64,000 nt of DNA from Thiofilum sp. (GTDB taxonomy: Bacteria; Pseudomonadota; Gammaproteobacteria; Thiotrichales; Thiotrichaceae): the NCBI RefSeq assembly GCF_016711335.1, contig NZ_JADJTF010000001.1:1612001-1676000 (forward strand), given 5' to 3'. Below the pieces are notes generated by a model that worked only from the letters and a program-made list of their open reading frames with translations, did no database searches and was not told the DNA's origin. The position numbers and the translations under genes were made by a program. The stretch's first letter is position 1. The number at the start of each line of letters is the position of its first letter. Positions 1 to 9,050 of the stretch are shown here, in pieces.

Positions 1-756
1 GACTACATGCTCCGAGCTAAAGAGTTACGCGGCACGGTGATGTCTGCACTCATTTATCCGATTATTTTATTAGTGGTGGCGGTTAGCTCGATTATTGCCT
101 TATTGATTTTTGTAGTACCGCAATTCTCACGCATGTTTGAGGATATGGGGGGCGAATTACCAACCATTACTAAGGTGGTAATTGCAGCCGGAGAGGTGCT
201 CAAAACGCAATGGTGGTTAATACTAGGTATCTTATTACTAGGGTTATTATTAATTCAGATATTTCTAAAAAACGAATCAGCCCGCAGTCGGCTAGATCGC
301 GCTATGCTCAAATGGCCTTTAGTAGGCTCATTAATTTCTAAGGTGGAAATGGCGCGTTTTTCTCGTAGCCTCAGTACCTTATTGCATAATGGCGTACCGC
401 TCTTGGGAGCACTGCAAATCGTTAAAAACACCATGAGCAATCGAGTCATGGCGCGTGCGGTCGAAGAAGCAGCAGGCAGTTTAAAGCAGGGCGAAAGCCT
501 CACCCGCACATTACTCAGTAAAGGAGTGTTTCCTCCTTATGCCTTACATATGCTCAGAGTCGGCGAGGAAACCGGACAAATGGAGCATTTACTGAATGAA
601 GTGGCGACCATTTACGATGCGGAAGTCAAAACTTCAGTACAACAACTACTGGCTTTAATGGAGCCATTATTGATTCTCTTAATGGCTTCGGGCATTTTGG
701 TAGTGATTTTTGCCGTCTTACTACCCATGATTAATATGGCAGACTTGGTTAAGTAG
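1..756 (+). CDS. gspF: GspF, type II secretion inner-membrane platform protein (5' end outside window)
   Basis: The reading frame is open from base 1, so the N-terminal part is missing; about 251 residues of a family usually near 400 remain. What is left is the C-terminal GspF domain: a hydrophobic segment around residues 12-35, a second near 68-88, the cytoplasmic repeat with SLSTLLHNGVPLL and RVGEETGQM, and a final membrane segment near 220-240 ending at PMINMADLVK. These signatures are typical of GspF/PilC-type platform proteins. It is followed within 45 bp by gspG and the rest of the pseudopilin genes, which favours type II secretion over type IV pili. The ATG at position 7 is an internal methionine, not the start. 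Confidence 0.95.
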   Translation, partial: DYMLRAKELRGTVMSALIYPIILLVVAVSSIIALLIFVVPQFSRMFEDMGGELPTITKVVIAAGEVLKTQWWLILGILLLGLLLIQIFLKNESARSRLDRAMLKWPLVGSLISKVEMARFSRSLSTLLHNGVPLLGALQIVKNTMSNRVMARAVEEAAGSLKQGESLTRTLLSKGVFPPYALHMLRVGEETGQMEHLLNEVATIYDAEVKTSVQQLLALMEPLLILLMASGILVVIFAVLLPMINMADLVK

Positions 757-800
757 TTAACATTAATAGCTAATAAATAACAAACACGATGGAGAATAAT

Positions 801-1223
801 ATGCAACAACAGCGGGGTTTCAGCTTAATTGAGCTGATGATTGTATTGGTCATTTTAGGTTTAATTGCTGGGATTGTAGGGCCTCAAGCCATGAATTATC
901 TAGGTCGCGGGAAGTCGCAATCGGCTAAGGTGCAGATTGAGAACATTAGTGCTGCACTCGATATGTATAAGCTAGAGGTCGGTAATTATCCAACAGCTTC
1001 TGAGGGGTTAAAAGCATTGGTAACAGCGCCTTCGAGTGCCAAAGGTTGGAATGGTCCCTATTTGAAAAAGGGGGGCGTGCCTTTAGATCCTTGGAATAAT
1101 GAATATCAGTATAAGCGTCCGGGGGCTAATGGTCAGCCTTATGATTTACTGTCTTATGGTGCGGATAATACTCAAGGGGGTGAGGGCGATAACGCCGATA
1201 TTACCCTGTGGAATAAGCAGTAA
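801..1223 (+). CDS. gspG: GspG, major pseudopilin of type II secretion
   Basis: A 140-residue prepilin-like protein. The leader MQQQRG is followed by FSLIELMIVLVILG, the classic PilD cleavage site with Glu at +5 and a hydrophobic N-terminal helix. The globular part carries LDPWNNEYQYKRPG and DLLSYGADN, hallmarks of the GspG C-terminal calcium-binding region. The start at 801 is chosen over the in-frame ATG at 789 because GGAG lies 6 bases upstream of 801 and gives the short leader normal for this family. It is the main subunit of the periplasmic pseudopilus that pushes folded substrates through the outer-membrane secretin. Confidence 0.95.
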   Translation: MQQQRGFSLIELMIVLVILGLIAGIVGPQAMNYLGRGKSQSAKVQIENISAALDMYKLEVGNYPTASEGLKALVTAPSSAKGWNGPYLKKGGVPLDPWNNEYQYKRPGANGQPYDLLSYGADNTQGGEGDNADITLWNKQ

Positions 1224-1242
1224 GTAGTAGAGTCATAGAATC

Positions 1243-1683
1243 ATGCCGATTCGCCTAGACGCTATACGCGGCTTTAGCTTAATTGAAGTCATGATTGTAT
1301 TGGCCTTGACAGGGTTATTAATGGGGGTTGTCGCCACTAATTTAACTGAAGGTCCAGTACTGCGTGAGTCTGCGCGTGAGGTATTAGCCAGTTTACGTCA
1401 TGCGCGTTCTAGCGCCATTATGAGTCAAAAACAAACCCGCTGGATTATGGATACTAGCAATAAAAGTTTCCAAGTAGAGGGGCTAAAGCAAGAGCGTAAG
1501 CTGTCTACCGCGATTGAGCTAAAACTGCATACAGCCGCTTCGGAGGTGTTAGCTAATAATCGCGGGGCGATTCGCTTTTTTCCCGATGGTAGTTCCACAG
1601 GCGGCTCAGTGGATGTGACCTATAAAGGGCAGACTTATAAAGTGAATGTAGAGTGGGTTACCGGACGTGTCAGTATTGAATAA
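1243..1683 (+). CDS. gspH: GspH, minor pseudopilin
   Basis: A 146-residue prepilin with leader MPIRLDAIRG and cleavage before FSLIEVMIVLALTG. The downstream domain contains SLRHARSSAIMSQK and a region ending in AIRFFPDGSSTGG, both typical of GspH/FimT-type minor pseudopilins. It lies 19 bp after gspG, and its 3' end overlaps the predicted gspI start, consistent with one translationally coupled operon. GspH is thought to sit near the pseudopilus tip below the I-J-K complex. Confidence 0.9.
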   Translation: MPIRLDAIRGFSLIEVMIVLALTGLLMGVVATNLTEGPVLRESAREVLASLRHARSSAIMSQKQTRWIMDTSNKSFQVEGLKQERKLSTAIELKLHTAASEVLANNRGAIRFFPDGSSTGGSVDVTYKGQTYKVNVEWVTGRVSIE

Positions 1684-2077
1684 GCCTAAAGCACATCAAG
1701 GTTTCTCATTACTGGAGGTGCTCGTAGCCTTTGTAGTAATGGGTTTGGTGGTAGGCACATTGCTGCAACTCTATGGTACTTCGATGCGCAGTGTGTCGTT
1801 AGCGGATGAAATGAGTTTTGCCTTGTTAGCCGCCGAGTCGCAATTAGCCAGAGTAGGGCGTGATATTCCGGTTGAGCATGGGGCTGAAAGCGGTGCAGTC
1901 GATGGTTCAGACTATCGCTGGCGCGTAGAGATGGAGCCTGTAGAACTGATGGAAAATCAAGACACCTTCTCTTTAAGTCTAGAGCCTTTTCGGGTAGTAG
2001 TCACTATTGAATGGGATAGTGATCATAAGCAGCGTTCTTATACGTTGACCTCCATTCGTTTTGGGGAAAGAAAATAG
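1667..2077 (+). CDS. gspI: GspI, minor pseudopilin
   Basis: A 136-residue protein with prepilin site HQG before FSLLEVLVAFVVMG. The short body with AAESQLARVG and a YRW core is characteristic of GspI. The start is a GTG overlapping the gspH stop by 17 bases; a TTG nine bases further on is an alternative. GspI nucleates the tip complex with GspJ and GspK, whose genes follow directly. The stop codon region abuts the GTG start of gspJ. Confidence 0.88.
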   Translation: MSVLNKPKAHQGFSLLEVLVAFVVMGLVVGTLLQLYGTSMRSVSLADEMSFALLAAESQLARVGRDIPVEHGAESGAVDGSDYRWRVEMEPVELMENQDTFSLSLEPFRVVVTIEWDSDHKQRSYTLTSIRFGERK

Positions 2078-2739
2078 TGGCGCACTCTTCACTTTCCAAG
2101 CCTATACAGCAACAGGGATTTTCGCTTTTAGAGGTGATGATTGCATTTGCCATTTTAGCTTTTTTATTTACCGGATTATTCGCCAGTTTCAATACTATGA
2201 GTAAAGGCTGGGACGCTGCGGATAACCGTATGAGCAAAACCGAAGATATGCGCTTGATTGAGGAGTTTCTACGTCGCCAATTAAGTCAAATGATTGTGGT
2301 GCGCGTCATGGGAACCGACAAAGGCGGCAATAAAACCCCAGTTTTTGCCTTTAATGGTGCAAGTGATGCAGTGCGTTATGCAGCTCCCTTGCAACCCCTT
2401 CAAGGTCAAGGCGGCATTTATTTAATTGAGCTGTCTTTAAAGGGGCAAAAATTACAAATGCGCTATACCCCTTATCGTCCTGATACGGAGTGGGATGAGG
2501 CGTTTGATGAGAGTGAGCCGGTACTGGTGTATGACGGTTTGAAAAGCGCTAGGTTTAGTTATTTCGCAGCCGAAACCCTAGATCAAGATCCTGAATGGCA
2601 AGACGATTGGGAAACCGAGCAAGGGGTTTATCCTCTATTGCTTAAGTTGGAGCTAGCAGATAGTGAACGTCAATGGCCTGATTTATTAGTGCAATTACCC
2701 CAAGTGGACGCCTATGTTACCGCTCAAGTACCGCGTTAA
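2077..2739 (+). CDS. gspJ: GspJ, minor pseudopilin
   Basis: A 220-residue prepilin: leader ending QQQG, then FSLLEVMIAFAILAFL. The family features RLIEEFLRRQL and the C-terminal DAYVTAQVPR region are visible. Translation probably begins at the GTG at 2077, which shares one base with the gspI stop codon, another sign of coupling. GspJ forms the quasi-helical tip of the pseudopilus with GspI and GspK. Confidence 0.88.
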   Translation: MAHSSLSKPIQQQGFSLLEVMIAFAILAFLFTGLFASFNTMSKGWDAADNRMSKTEDMRLIEEFLRRQLSQMIVVRVMGTDKGGNKTPVFAFNGASDAVRYAAPLQPLQGQGGIYLIELSLKGQKLQMRYTPYRPDTEWDEAFDESEPVLVYDGLKSARFSYFAAETLDQDPEWQDDWETEQGVYPLLLKLELADSERQWPDLLVQLPQVDAYVTAQVPR

Positions 2740-3637
2740 ATTACCCAAAATCTCACAGCAACAAGGCGTTGCTATGATGATTGTACTGTGGATGATTGTG
2801 ATTTTAATGCTGATGGCTGGCTCATTAGTATTTTCCTCTCGTACTCAAATGCAAATGATGGACTATGCACGTTTTAGTGTGAAAGGTCGGGCATTGGCTG
2901 AGGCAGCAGCGCATTTTGCGGTTATGCAATTATTTGTGCCAGCGGATGAACGTTTAATCAAAATTGGCGGTGGAACGGCTCAATGGGAGTACGAGGGAGC
3001 TAAAATTGATATTCGCATGATTGGCGAAAATGGTTTAGTTGATCTTAATAGGGCGGATCGCAGTTTATTAAGTGAAGTCGCTAAAAAAGCCGGAGTGTCT
3101 GATAAAGATATTGAGGCTTTATTAGATGTTATTGAGGATTTTCGGGATTCGGATGATCTGAAACGTATTAATGGCGCAGAAGATCCCGATTATGAGCGTG
3201 AGAATATAGAAGCAGGCGCTAAAGATGCCCCTTTTGAACGTGTCGAGGAATTACAACAAGTCTTAGGTATGACACCGGACTTATACGCACGCTTAGCGCG
3301 TTATTTAACCGCGAACTCTAATGCTCGCGGTATTAATCCTATGATGGCTCCGCGTCATGTGTTGTTATTATTAGCTAAAGGGGATGAGCGGGCGGTCGAT
3401 GCGTATATTCAAGAGCGCGAGGAAGCTAAGGGCGGCTGGGTACAACCTAGTTTTGGAGCTGAGTTTTTAGATCAACTAGCAGCTCCTGTCTATCGGATGC
3501 AGATTAGTGTGAGTACTCCCGATGAACCACGACCCGCTTATATGGAGGAGCGTTCTATTCGACTCTTACCCGGACGTAACCCACCTTTCATCACCTATTA
3601 CGTCAAGACAGTGAGTCCTGATGCACGGTTTGAATAA
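2714..3637 (+). CDS. gspK: GspK, large minor pseudopilin
   Basis: A 307-residue protein with a short basic leader, cleavage near QQQG-VAMM and the hydrophobic stretch IVLWMIVILMLMAG. The body contains GENGLVDLNRADRSLL and DVIEDFRDSDD, the usual GspK signatures of the alpha domain and calcium site. Its start overlaps gspJ by 26 bases. gspK is the last gene of the operon here; gspL and gspM, which often follow, are absent, and the final 35 bases overlap the 3' end of oxyR on the other strand. Confidence 0.92.
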   Translation: MLPLKYRVKLPKISQQQGVAMMIVLWMIVILMLMAGSLVFSSRTQMQMMDYARFSVKGRALAEAAAHFAVMQLFVPADERLIKIGGGTAQWEYEGAKIDIRMIGENGLVDLNRADRSLLSEVAKKAGVSDKDIEALLDVIEDFRDSDDLKRINGAEDPDYERENIEAGAKDAPFERVEELQQVLGMTPDLYARLARYLTANSNARGINPMMAPRHVLLLLAKGDERAVDAYIQEREEAKGGWVQPSFGAEFLDQLAAPVYRMQISVSTPDEPRPAYMEERSIRLLPGRNPPFITYYVKTVSPDARFE

Positions 3638-4508
3638 AGTGCCCTAGTTGTTTAAATTCTTCTGCTCTAGCACTGCCGCGCCGCCAAGCCAGACCAATTT
3701 CTCTAAAACTATACTCATCCGTTTGCCATAGTTTGACTTCAGTACCTGCCAAGAGTGGAGAGTTTTGTACCATCTGGGGGAGGAAGCTAATGCCTAAATC
3801 GGCATCAATCATTTGCACTAAAGTTAAAATACTGGTGGCATTAAAGCGATTCACCTTATCCAGATCCTGTAAATGACAAGCAGCTAAGGTGTGATCACGT
3901 AAACAATGCCCATCTTCTAACAGCAAAATACTTTCAGCAGCTAATTTTGCAAAATCATAGTGAGCAGGGTTTAAATGTTGTGTGTTTTCTCGGCAAGCTA
4001 AATAAAAAGGATCTTTAAATAAGCTATGAATTTCTACATTACTCATTGCATAGGGGAGTGCTAATAACACTAAATCTAGTTCACCGTCTAATAATTTAGC
4101 ATGAAGGCGTTGAGTAATATCTTCAGTTAATAATAACCTTAACTGTGGAAAAGCATGACGTAATTTAGGAACCACTTTAGGTAATAAAAAAGGAGCAATC
4201 GTAGGAATAATTCCTAACCTAAGATCCCCGGTTAAAGGCGCATGGTTACTACGGGCTAATTCAACCAAGTTTTCAATATCGCGCAAACAGCGCCGAGCTT
4301 CTCCTGCTATTTGGCGTCCAATGTGCGTGACTGTGACATTTTTATTAGTGCGGTCAACTAATTGGACTTTTAGGGTGGTTTCTAATTCACGGATGGCGGT
4401 ACTAAAGGCTGATTGTGAAACAAAACACGCATCAGCAGCACGCCCAAAATGCTGATAAGTATCTAATGCTACAAAATAACGTAACTGCTTGACGGTCGGC
4501 AAACTCAT
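3603..4508 (-). CDS. oxyR: OxyR-like peroxide-sensing LysR regulator
   Basis: A 301-residue LysR-type regulator. The winged helix-turn-helix lies at residues 4-60 (RYFVALDTYQHFGRAADAC). The effector domain carries LEDGHCLRD with Cys202 and a second cysteine at 211, nine residues on, exactly the spacing of the redox pair C199/C208 of E. coli OxyR. That makes peroxide sensing by disulfide formation very likely. It is transcribed in the same direction as the FadJ-like gene upstream (63 bp gap) and converges with gspK, overlapping it by 35 bp. No catalase or peroxiredoxin gene adjoins it, so its targets must be elsewhere. Confidence 0.88.
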   Translation of the reverse strand: MSLPTVKQLRYFVALDTYQHFGRAADACFVSQSAFSTAIRELETTLKVQLVDRTNKNVTVTHIGRQIAGEARRCLRDIENLVELARSNHAPLTGDLRLGIIPTIAPFLLPKVVPKLRHAFPQLRLLLTEDITQRLHAKLLDGELDLVLLALPYAMSNVEIHSLFKDPFYLACRENTQHLNPAHYDFAKLAAESILLLEDGHCLRDHTLAACHLQDLDKVNRFNATSILTLVQMIDADLGISFLPQMVQNSPLLAGTEVKLWQTDEYSFREIGLAWRRGSARAEEFKQLGHFIQTVHQDSLS

Positions 4509-4571
4509 AATATTCCCTAACTGGATGCGTCTGAGGTTATATAAACCTAGCTATTTTCAGTGACTTAGATT

Positions 4572-6521
4572 TTATAAAGAGCTGCTGAGTGGATGAGTAG
4601 CATAGCGAATCGGACCCCCTCTAAAAGCAGGAAAACCGCATCCCATCACCACGCTAAGATCTAAAACACTCGCTTCTTCAATTAATCCTAATTCCAAGCA
4701 GATACGCGCTTCTTCTACCATCTGTTTGACCAGCTTACGTTTCATCTGCTCACCATTACCTGTCCATTGTTCGCGTTCAATTTTTAAAGCTCTACCATTA
4801 CGATACCGATAAAAACCACTTTGAGTTTTACGACCTAATTTCATATTGGCTACCAGTGTGCGTAATAGAGCAGGAATTTCTAAACTCATCTGTTGTTTAG
4901 CTAATTCCCCTATTTGTAAGCACACATCTAAACCAATATAATCGGCTAACTCTAAAGGGCCATAACGCATACCAAATTCACGGGCAGCTTTATCTACTGT
5001 AGTAACAGGAACACCTTGTTGCTGTAAACGCATACCTTGAAATAAATAAGTAATCAAAATACGGTATACCGCAAACTCATGTTGATAACTCAATATGAGG
5101 GGTAATTTACCGATGAGACGCATTAATTCTACGGTACGTTCAATAGCGGTTGAATTAGTAAGTTTGGCTATATAAATAATTTCAACTAAAGACAGAGTAC
5201 TAAAAGGTGTGAAGCTATGTAAGCCTACTACGCGTTGGGCTTGGAGTAGGGGAGCAGTGAGATCTTTTAAAGAGTGAGTGAGGCTAGTAGTGACTAAAAT
5301 GGTCTGAGCTGGGGTATTTTCTTCCAAATCAGCTAGTAGATCCTGTTTAGCACGTAATTGGTCGGGAATACATTCAATGACAAAATCAGTCTGTACCTCC
5401 TGTAAGGATTTAATCCATGTTAAGCGTTCTAGAGCTGGAGTATAAGCTTTAGCATTCAGATGACTAGAGAGCTGTTCTTGCAGAGCGGTTTGGGCTTGTT
5501 GGCGTTGCTCGGCATTGGTTTCTTTAATACTGACTTGGCAACCTGCTAGTAGGAACGCCAGTGCATAAGCTTGCCCCACTGTGCCTGCACCTATCAAAGT
5601 AATACTAGGTGGGGTTGTAGTTGCACGCGGTAGCTCCAGCAGCCAACGCTGCTCAGCCGTTTTGAGATAGAGCAGATGGGTTCCGGGGGCTTCTAATACT
5701 AAATCAGTAAACGTGTGCGCTTCGGATGGGAGCAATTGTTTCTGTGCGGGAAAGCTCAGCCAATTAGTGAGTAGGCGCTTAGGGGCTGGATAAAAGGTTT
5801 GGGGATAGTAGCTTTCTATTAATTGCTTTAACCCTAGGCTTTGTATCCATTTAAACGCATTCGACCAATGTTGATGGCGCTTTTGCTTGGTATGCAAAGT
5901 GGTTTTTTTGGTATGCGCGATTTTGTCTAGGGTGTGTAGGAGTTCATCTGAAGAGGTAATGTAATCAATCAGCCCATGCGATTGAGCAGTACTCAATGAC
6001 CACACTTGCCCACTTAAGATAAATGTCCATGCAGCTTTAGCCCCAGCACGACGTATTAACGGTTGAAATTGCCCAATACTAGGGGGGATACCTAGGCTTA
6101 AATCGTGATGTTGAAAAGTAGCGGGCGCATGAGTTAAGGCGATTGTAGTGTCACAAGCCAGTGCTAGCTCTAAACCGATACCGGCACAATAACCATTAAT
6201 CAGTGCCACTATCGGGACAGGTAAGCGCCTCCATAATTGGGTTAGTTCTTGAGCCTGTTGAATGTATTTTAAAACCGCTTGCCGATGGCGCAGGGTATAG
6301 AGCTGTTCAAGATCATGACTACCTAAGAAACTGTCAGGATGAGCAGAGGTGAGGATAATGAGTTTTAAATCAGCATACTGCGTAGCCTGAGCACAGATTG
6401 ACATTAGTTCATCTAATAAGGCTGACGAAACGGTATTACCTTGAGGTTTACTACTATTTAAGTAGATCCACAAGTACTGATGCTCATCAAAAGTTAAACT
6501 AAGATATTGATATGGCTTCAT
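4572..6521 (-). CDS. FadJ/FadB-like enoyl-CoA hydratase / 3-hydroxyacyl-CoA dehydrogenase homologue, active sites eroded
   Basis: A 649-residue protein with the two-domain order of the fatty oxidation multienzyme: crotonase fold (about 1-200), linker, Rossmann domain with GAGTVGQAYA, and the 3-hydroxyacyl-CoA dehydrogenase C-terminal domain ending GFPAFRGGPIR. It is shorter than the usual 700-730 residues and stops soon after that motif. Key residues differ from active relatives: in the crotonase half Glu118 (GLELALA) is kept but the second catalytic Glu is replaced (HHDLSLG where LPExxLG is expected, Asp140); in the dehydrogenase half GLHSFTPF keeps the His, LVEII keeps the Glu, but the usual Asn of the VNR motif is Tyr (FAVYRIL). 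It may be a low-activity, altered-specificity or non-catalytic paralogue. No thiolase (fadA/fadI) gene is adjacent. Confidence 0.8.
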   Translation of the reverse strand: MKPYQYLSLTFDEHQYLWIYLNSSKPQGNTVSSALLDELMSICAQATQYADLKLIILTSAHPDSFLGSHDLEQLYTLRHRQAVLKYIQQAQELTQLWRRLPVPIVALINGYCAGIGLELALACDTTIALTHAPATFQHHDLSLGIPPSIGQFQPLIRRAGAKAAWTFILSGQVWSLSTAQSHGLIDYITSSDELLHTLDKIAHTKKTTLHTKQKRHQHWSNAFKWIQSLGLKQLIESYYPQTFYPAPKRLLTNWLSFPAQKQLLPSEAHTFTDLVLEAPGTHLLYLKTAEQRWLLELPRATTTPPSITLIGAGTVGQAYALAFLLAGCQVSIKETNAEQRQQAQTALQEQLSSHLNAKAYTPALERLTWIKSLQEVQTDFVIECIPDQLRAKQDLLADLEENTPAQTILVTTSLTHSLKDLTAPLLQAQRVVGLHSFTPFSTLSLVEIIYIAKLTNSTAIERTVELMRLIGKLPLILSYQHEFAVYRILITYLFQGMRLQQQGVPVTTVDKAAREFGMRYGPLELADYIGLDVCLQIGELAKQQMSLEIPALLRTLVANMKLGRKTQSGFYRYRNGRALKIEREQWTGNGEQMKRKLVKQMVEEARICLELGLIEEASVLDLSVVMGCGFPAFRGGPIRYATHPLSSSL

Positions 6522-6612
6522 ATGCTCAAGTTAGGTAGCTGTTATTATAGTGTCTTAGGCTAATTGTAAGATCAAATGAAGAAGAAAAGCAGTATTAAAG
6601 TGTTTTTATAAG

Positions 6613-6645
6613 AAAAAGGCGAGTCCTTGAAGCAGGGACTCGCCT
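6613..6645 (-). terminator. Rho-independent terminator of the baeSR transcript
   Basis: A perfect 10-bp stem (AGGCGAGTCC at 6617-6626 with its complement at 6636-6645) with a 9-base loop. Read on the minus strand it is followed by TTTTT. It lies 134 bp beyond the baeR stop codon, and nothing on the plus strand needs a terminator here. Confidence 0.85.
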
Positions 6646-6778
6646 AACGAGGTGAAATGTAAAGCGATTTGATTTACACCATCTATAGTAAAACCTTAAT
6701 AAGTACAAAATTTGATTACAATGTGCAAAAAGTATGAACAAATGAGTGCAGCAACTTAAGAGTATTTAACTAAACGCA

Positions 6779-7480
6779 TTAAGGCTCATATTTATAGCCT
6801 ACTGAATACACGGAATGAATCAACTCCCGTTCGGGTTCTAACTGGTCTAGTTTTTTGCGTAGCTTCTTAATGTGGCTGTCAATGGTGCGATCACTCACAA
6901 TACGGTTATCGGGATAGGCTTTTTCCATCAAATGCTGGCGACTAAAAATACGTCCGGGTTTAGAGGCTAAAGTTTCCAATAGCTCGAATTCCACTAGGGT
7001 CAGAGCCGTTTCTTGCTTGCCCCAATGTACTGTGAGACGGTCACGCTCTAATAACAAACCATTAGTTTTATTTACCTCGTTCGCAGTAGTTACTGTAGCA
7101 GTGGAGGCGCTGTCATTATTACCAGTGCGCCGTAACACTGCTTTGACGCGTGCAATAACCTCGCGTGGGCTAAAAGGTTTGCAAATATAATCGTCAGCGC
7201 CTAGCTCTAAGCCTAGTAAGCGATCAATTTCTTCCGTGAGGGCGGTCAGCATAATAATAGGGGTTGCGGTGAATTGCCGTACTTCCTTACAAACCTCTAG
7301 TCCATCCTTACCGGGGAGCATTAAATCTAATAAAATCAATACGGGTTGATGTTCTTTAACCCATGTGGCTACCTCTGTCCCTTGCGTAATCCAATGAGTT
7401 GCATAGCCAGAGTTTGCTAAGTATTTAGCCAAAATATCAGCGATTTTAGGTTCATCTTCCACAATCAAAATAGTATCCAT
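6779..7480 (-). CDS. baeR: BaeR-like OmpR-family response regulator
   Basis: A 233-residue regulator: receiver domain 1-125 with the acidic pocket VEDE, phospho-acceptor Asp52 in LLDLMLPG, the switch threonine in MLTA and lysine in CKPFSP; then an OmpR-type winged helix from about 145 with RTIDSHIKKLRKKL and YSVGYKYEP. The stretch EEIDRLLGLELGADDYICKPFSPREV is close to E. coli BaeR. A Ser/Thr-rich 20-residue linker joins the domains. It follows baeS by 5 bp. BaeSR pairs respond to envelope stress and control efflux, but no efflux genes adjoin here, so the regulon is unknown. Confidence 0.85.
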   Translation of the reverse strand: MDTILIVEDEPKIADILAKYLANSGYATHWITQGTEVATWVKEHQPVLILLDLMLPGKDGLEVCKEVRQFTATPIIMLTALTEEIDRLLGLELGADDYICKPFSPREVIARVKAVLRRTGNNDSASTATVTTANEVNKTNGLLLERDRLTVHWGKQETALTLVEFELLETLASKPGRIFSRQHLMEKAYPDNRIVSDRTIDSHIKKLRKKLDQLEPERELIHSVYSVGYKYEP

Positions 7481-7485
7481 GCCAA

Positions 7486-8940
7486 TTATCCTTTATAAAG
7501 GGGCAGGGTAATGGTAATAGCTAAACCACCTAAAGGCGAATGGCTAGCCTGAATACTGCCATGGTGGGCATGCACGATATTATAGCTGATACTTAAACCT
7601 ATTCCTGCTCCCCCCGTGGCACGATTACGCGAACCCTCAACTCGATATAAACGCTCAAATAGTTTAGGTAAAGCCTCATCGGGCACACCGGGGGCTGAGT
7701 CACTAAATTGGATCAGCACTTCTTTACTGGTAGTTTGTAGGCGCACCTGTAATTGCCCCGGACTATCGGTATAGCGCTGGGTATTTTTGATTAGGTTTTG
7801 AAATAATTGTTGGAGACGCTGTTCATCACCATGCACGATGACAGGAGGCTGTCGAATGGTAGTTGTCAGTGTAATATGTTGATCAGCTAACACCTTTTGA
7901 AATTGATTCAGCGTCTCAGTGAGTAGGCTACTAATATCCAAAGGAATTTTATGATAGCTCAATGCGCCACTATCAGACATAGATAGCGTGTATAAGTCAT
8001 CAACTAAACGATTTAAATGCAAAACCTCTTGATGTAATGAGTTGATAGTGGCTTCATCCGGTTCATTAATGCCATCCTGTAGTGCTTCAATTTCACCGCG
8101 TAAAATGGCTAGGGGAGTACGTAATTCATGAGCTATATCCATAATCCATTGCTTCCGTGCCCCTTCATTTTCTTTCAGGCGCTCAGAGAGTTGATTAAAA
8201 TCGCTAGTCAGTTTACCTAGCTCATCTTGGGATTTTACGGCCATTTGCAAGCCATATTGTCCCTCCGTGAGACGTGTGGTGGCATGGCGCAACTGATCAA
8301 TGGGTTTGACTAATTGACGTGTCATTAAAAAGGAAAATAACGCAGTGGTCAGGAGTGCTGCTATAGCGGCCAACCAAAGTAAATAATCCAAGCGATGCGT
8401 AAATTCACGGTCTAGCTGATCCAGAAACTCCACACTCCGATACATACCCACATAGCCAATAATACGACCTTGATACGCTAAAGGACGCTCAAGACTATGC
8501 GGACGTCCCATAAACTCAGGACGGCTGTATACCATTTCACGGTTTTGATCCAGAATGAGTACCCTTGCAAAAAACCGTCCATTGCGTCCAAAAGGGGGGC
8601 GACTGTGATGCGGAGGTTTGCGTTTTGCAGGGGAAAACATGTCTTCTAATAATATTTCGGGCGGTGGATTGCTAGGAGGTGGCTGATTTCTAATAATAAA
8701 AGGGGCAAGACTACCAATATTAGTACGTAACGCATCCCAGCTTAATTGCGTAGCATAATGCTCTAGTAGAGATTGCTCTAGACGGTCTAATTGAGCCTTA
8801 TCCTGTTGCTCAATATAATCTAAAAACGCATCCGTAACGGTATATTTAAAAATCAGAATAATCGCCCCTAGCGAGATAAAACAAGCCAGCAAAAAAGCGA
8901 TAAATAATTTAGTACGAATACTAAAGTGTTTGATAAGCAT
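7486..8940 (-). CDS. baeS: BaeS-like sensor histidine kinase
   Basis: About 484 residues: N-terminal membrane segment (FIAFLLACFISLGAIILIF), periplasmic domain of some 150 residues, second membrane segment (LWLAAIAALLTTALFSF), HAMP domain, the H-box DIAHELRTPLAIL, and an HATPase domain with QNLIKNTQRYTD, DSAPGVPDE and GGAGIGLSI. Motifs such as LVDDLYTLSMSDSGALSY match BaeS. The periplasmic part contains a Pro/His-rich stretch (KRKPPHHSRPPFG) that could bind metal or cell-wall ligands. The start is placed at the ATG whose complement is 8938-8940, giving MLIKHF before the membrane helix; an ATG 18 codons upstream (8994) is possible and neither has a strong ribosome site. Confidence 0.85.
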   Translation of the reverse strand: MLIKHFSIRTKLFIAFLLACFISLGAIILIFKYTVTDAFLDYIEQQDKAQLDRLEQSLLEHYATQLSWDALRTNIGSLAPFIIRNQPPPSNPPPEILLEDMFSPAKRKPPHHSRPPFGRNGRFFARVLILDQNREMVYSRPEFMGRPHSLERPLAYQGRIIGYVGMYRSVEFLDQLDREFTHRLDYLLWLAAIAALLTTALFSFLMTRQLVKPIDQLRHATTRLTEGQYGLQMAVKSQDELGKLTSDFNQLSERLKENEGARKQWIMDIAHELRTPLAILRGEIEALQDGINEPDEATINSLHQEVLHLNRLVDDLYTLSMSDSGALSYHKIPLDISSLLTETLNQFQKVLADQHITLTTTIRQPPVIVHGDEQRLQQLFQNLIKNTQRYTDSPGQLQVRLQTTSKEVLIQFSDSAPGVPDEALPKLFERLYRVEGSRNRATGGAGIGLSISYNIVHAHHGSIQASHSPLGGLAITITLPLYKG

Positions 8941-9050
8941 GGAGGTGTTAAGTCTAAGTGGAGCCGCAGCTAATGCTTTAGTATGACATAACACTTTGCA
9001 AAAAAGATGATGCTCCCACTACCAAGAATCCGTACTAGGAGCATGTTGGG

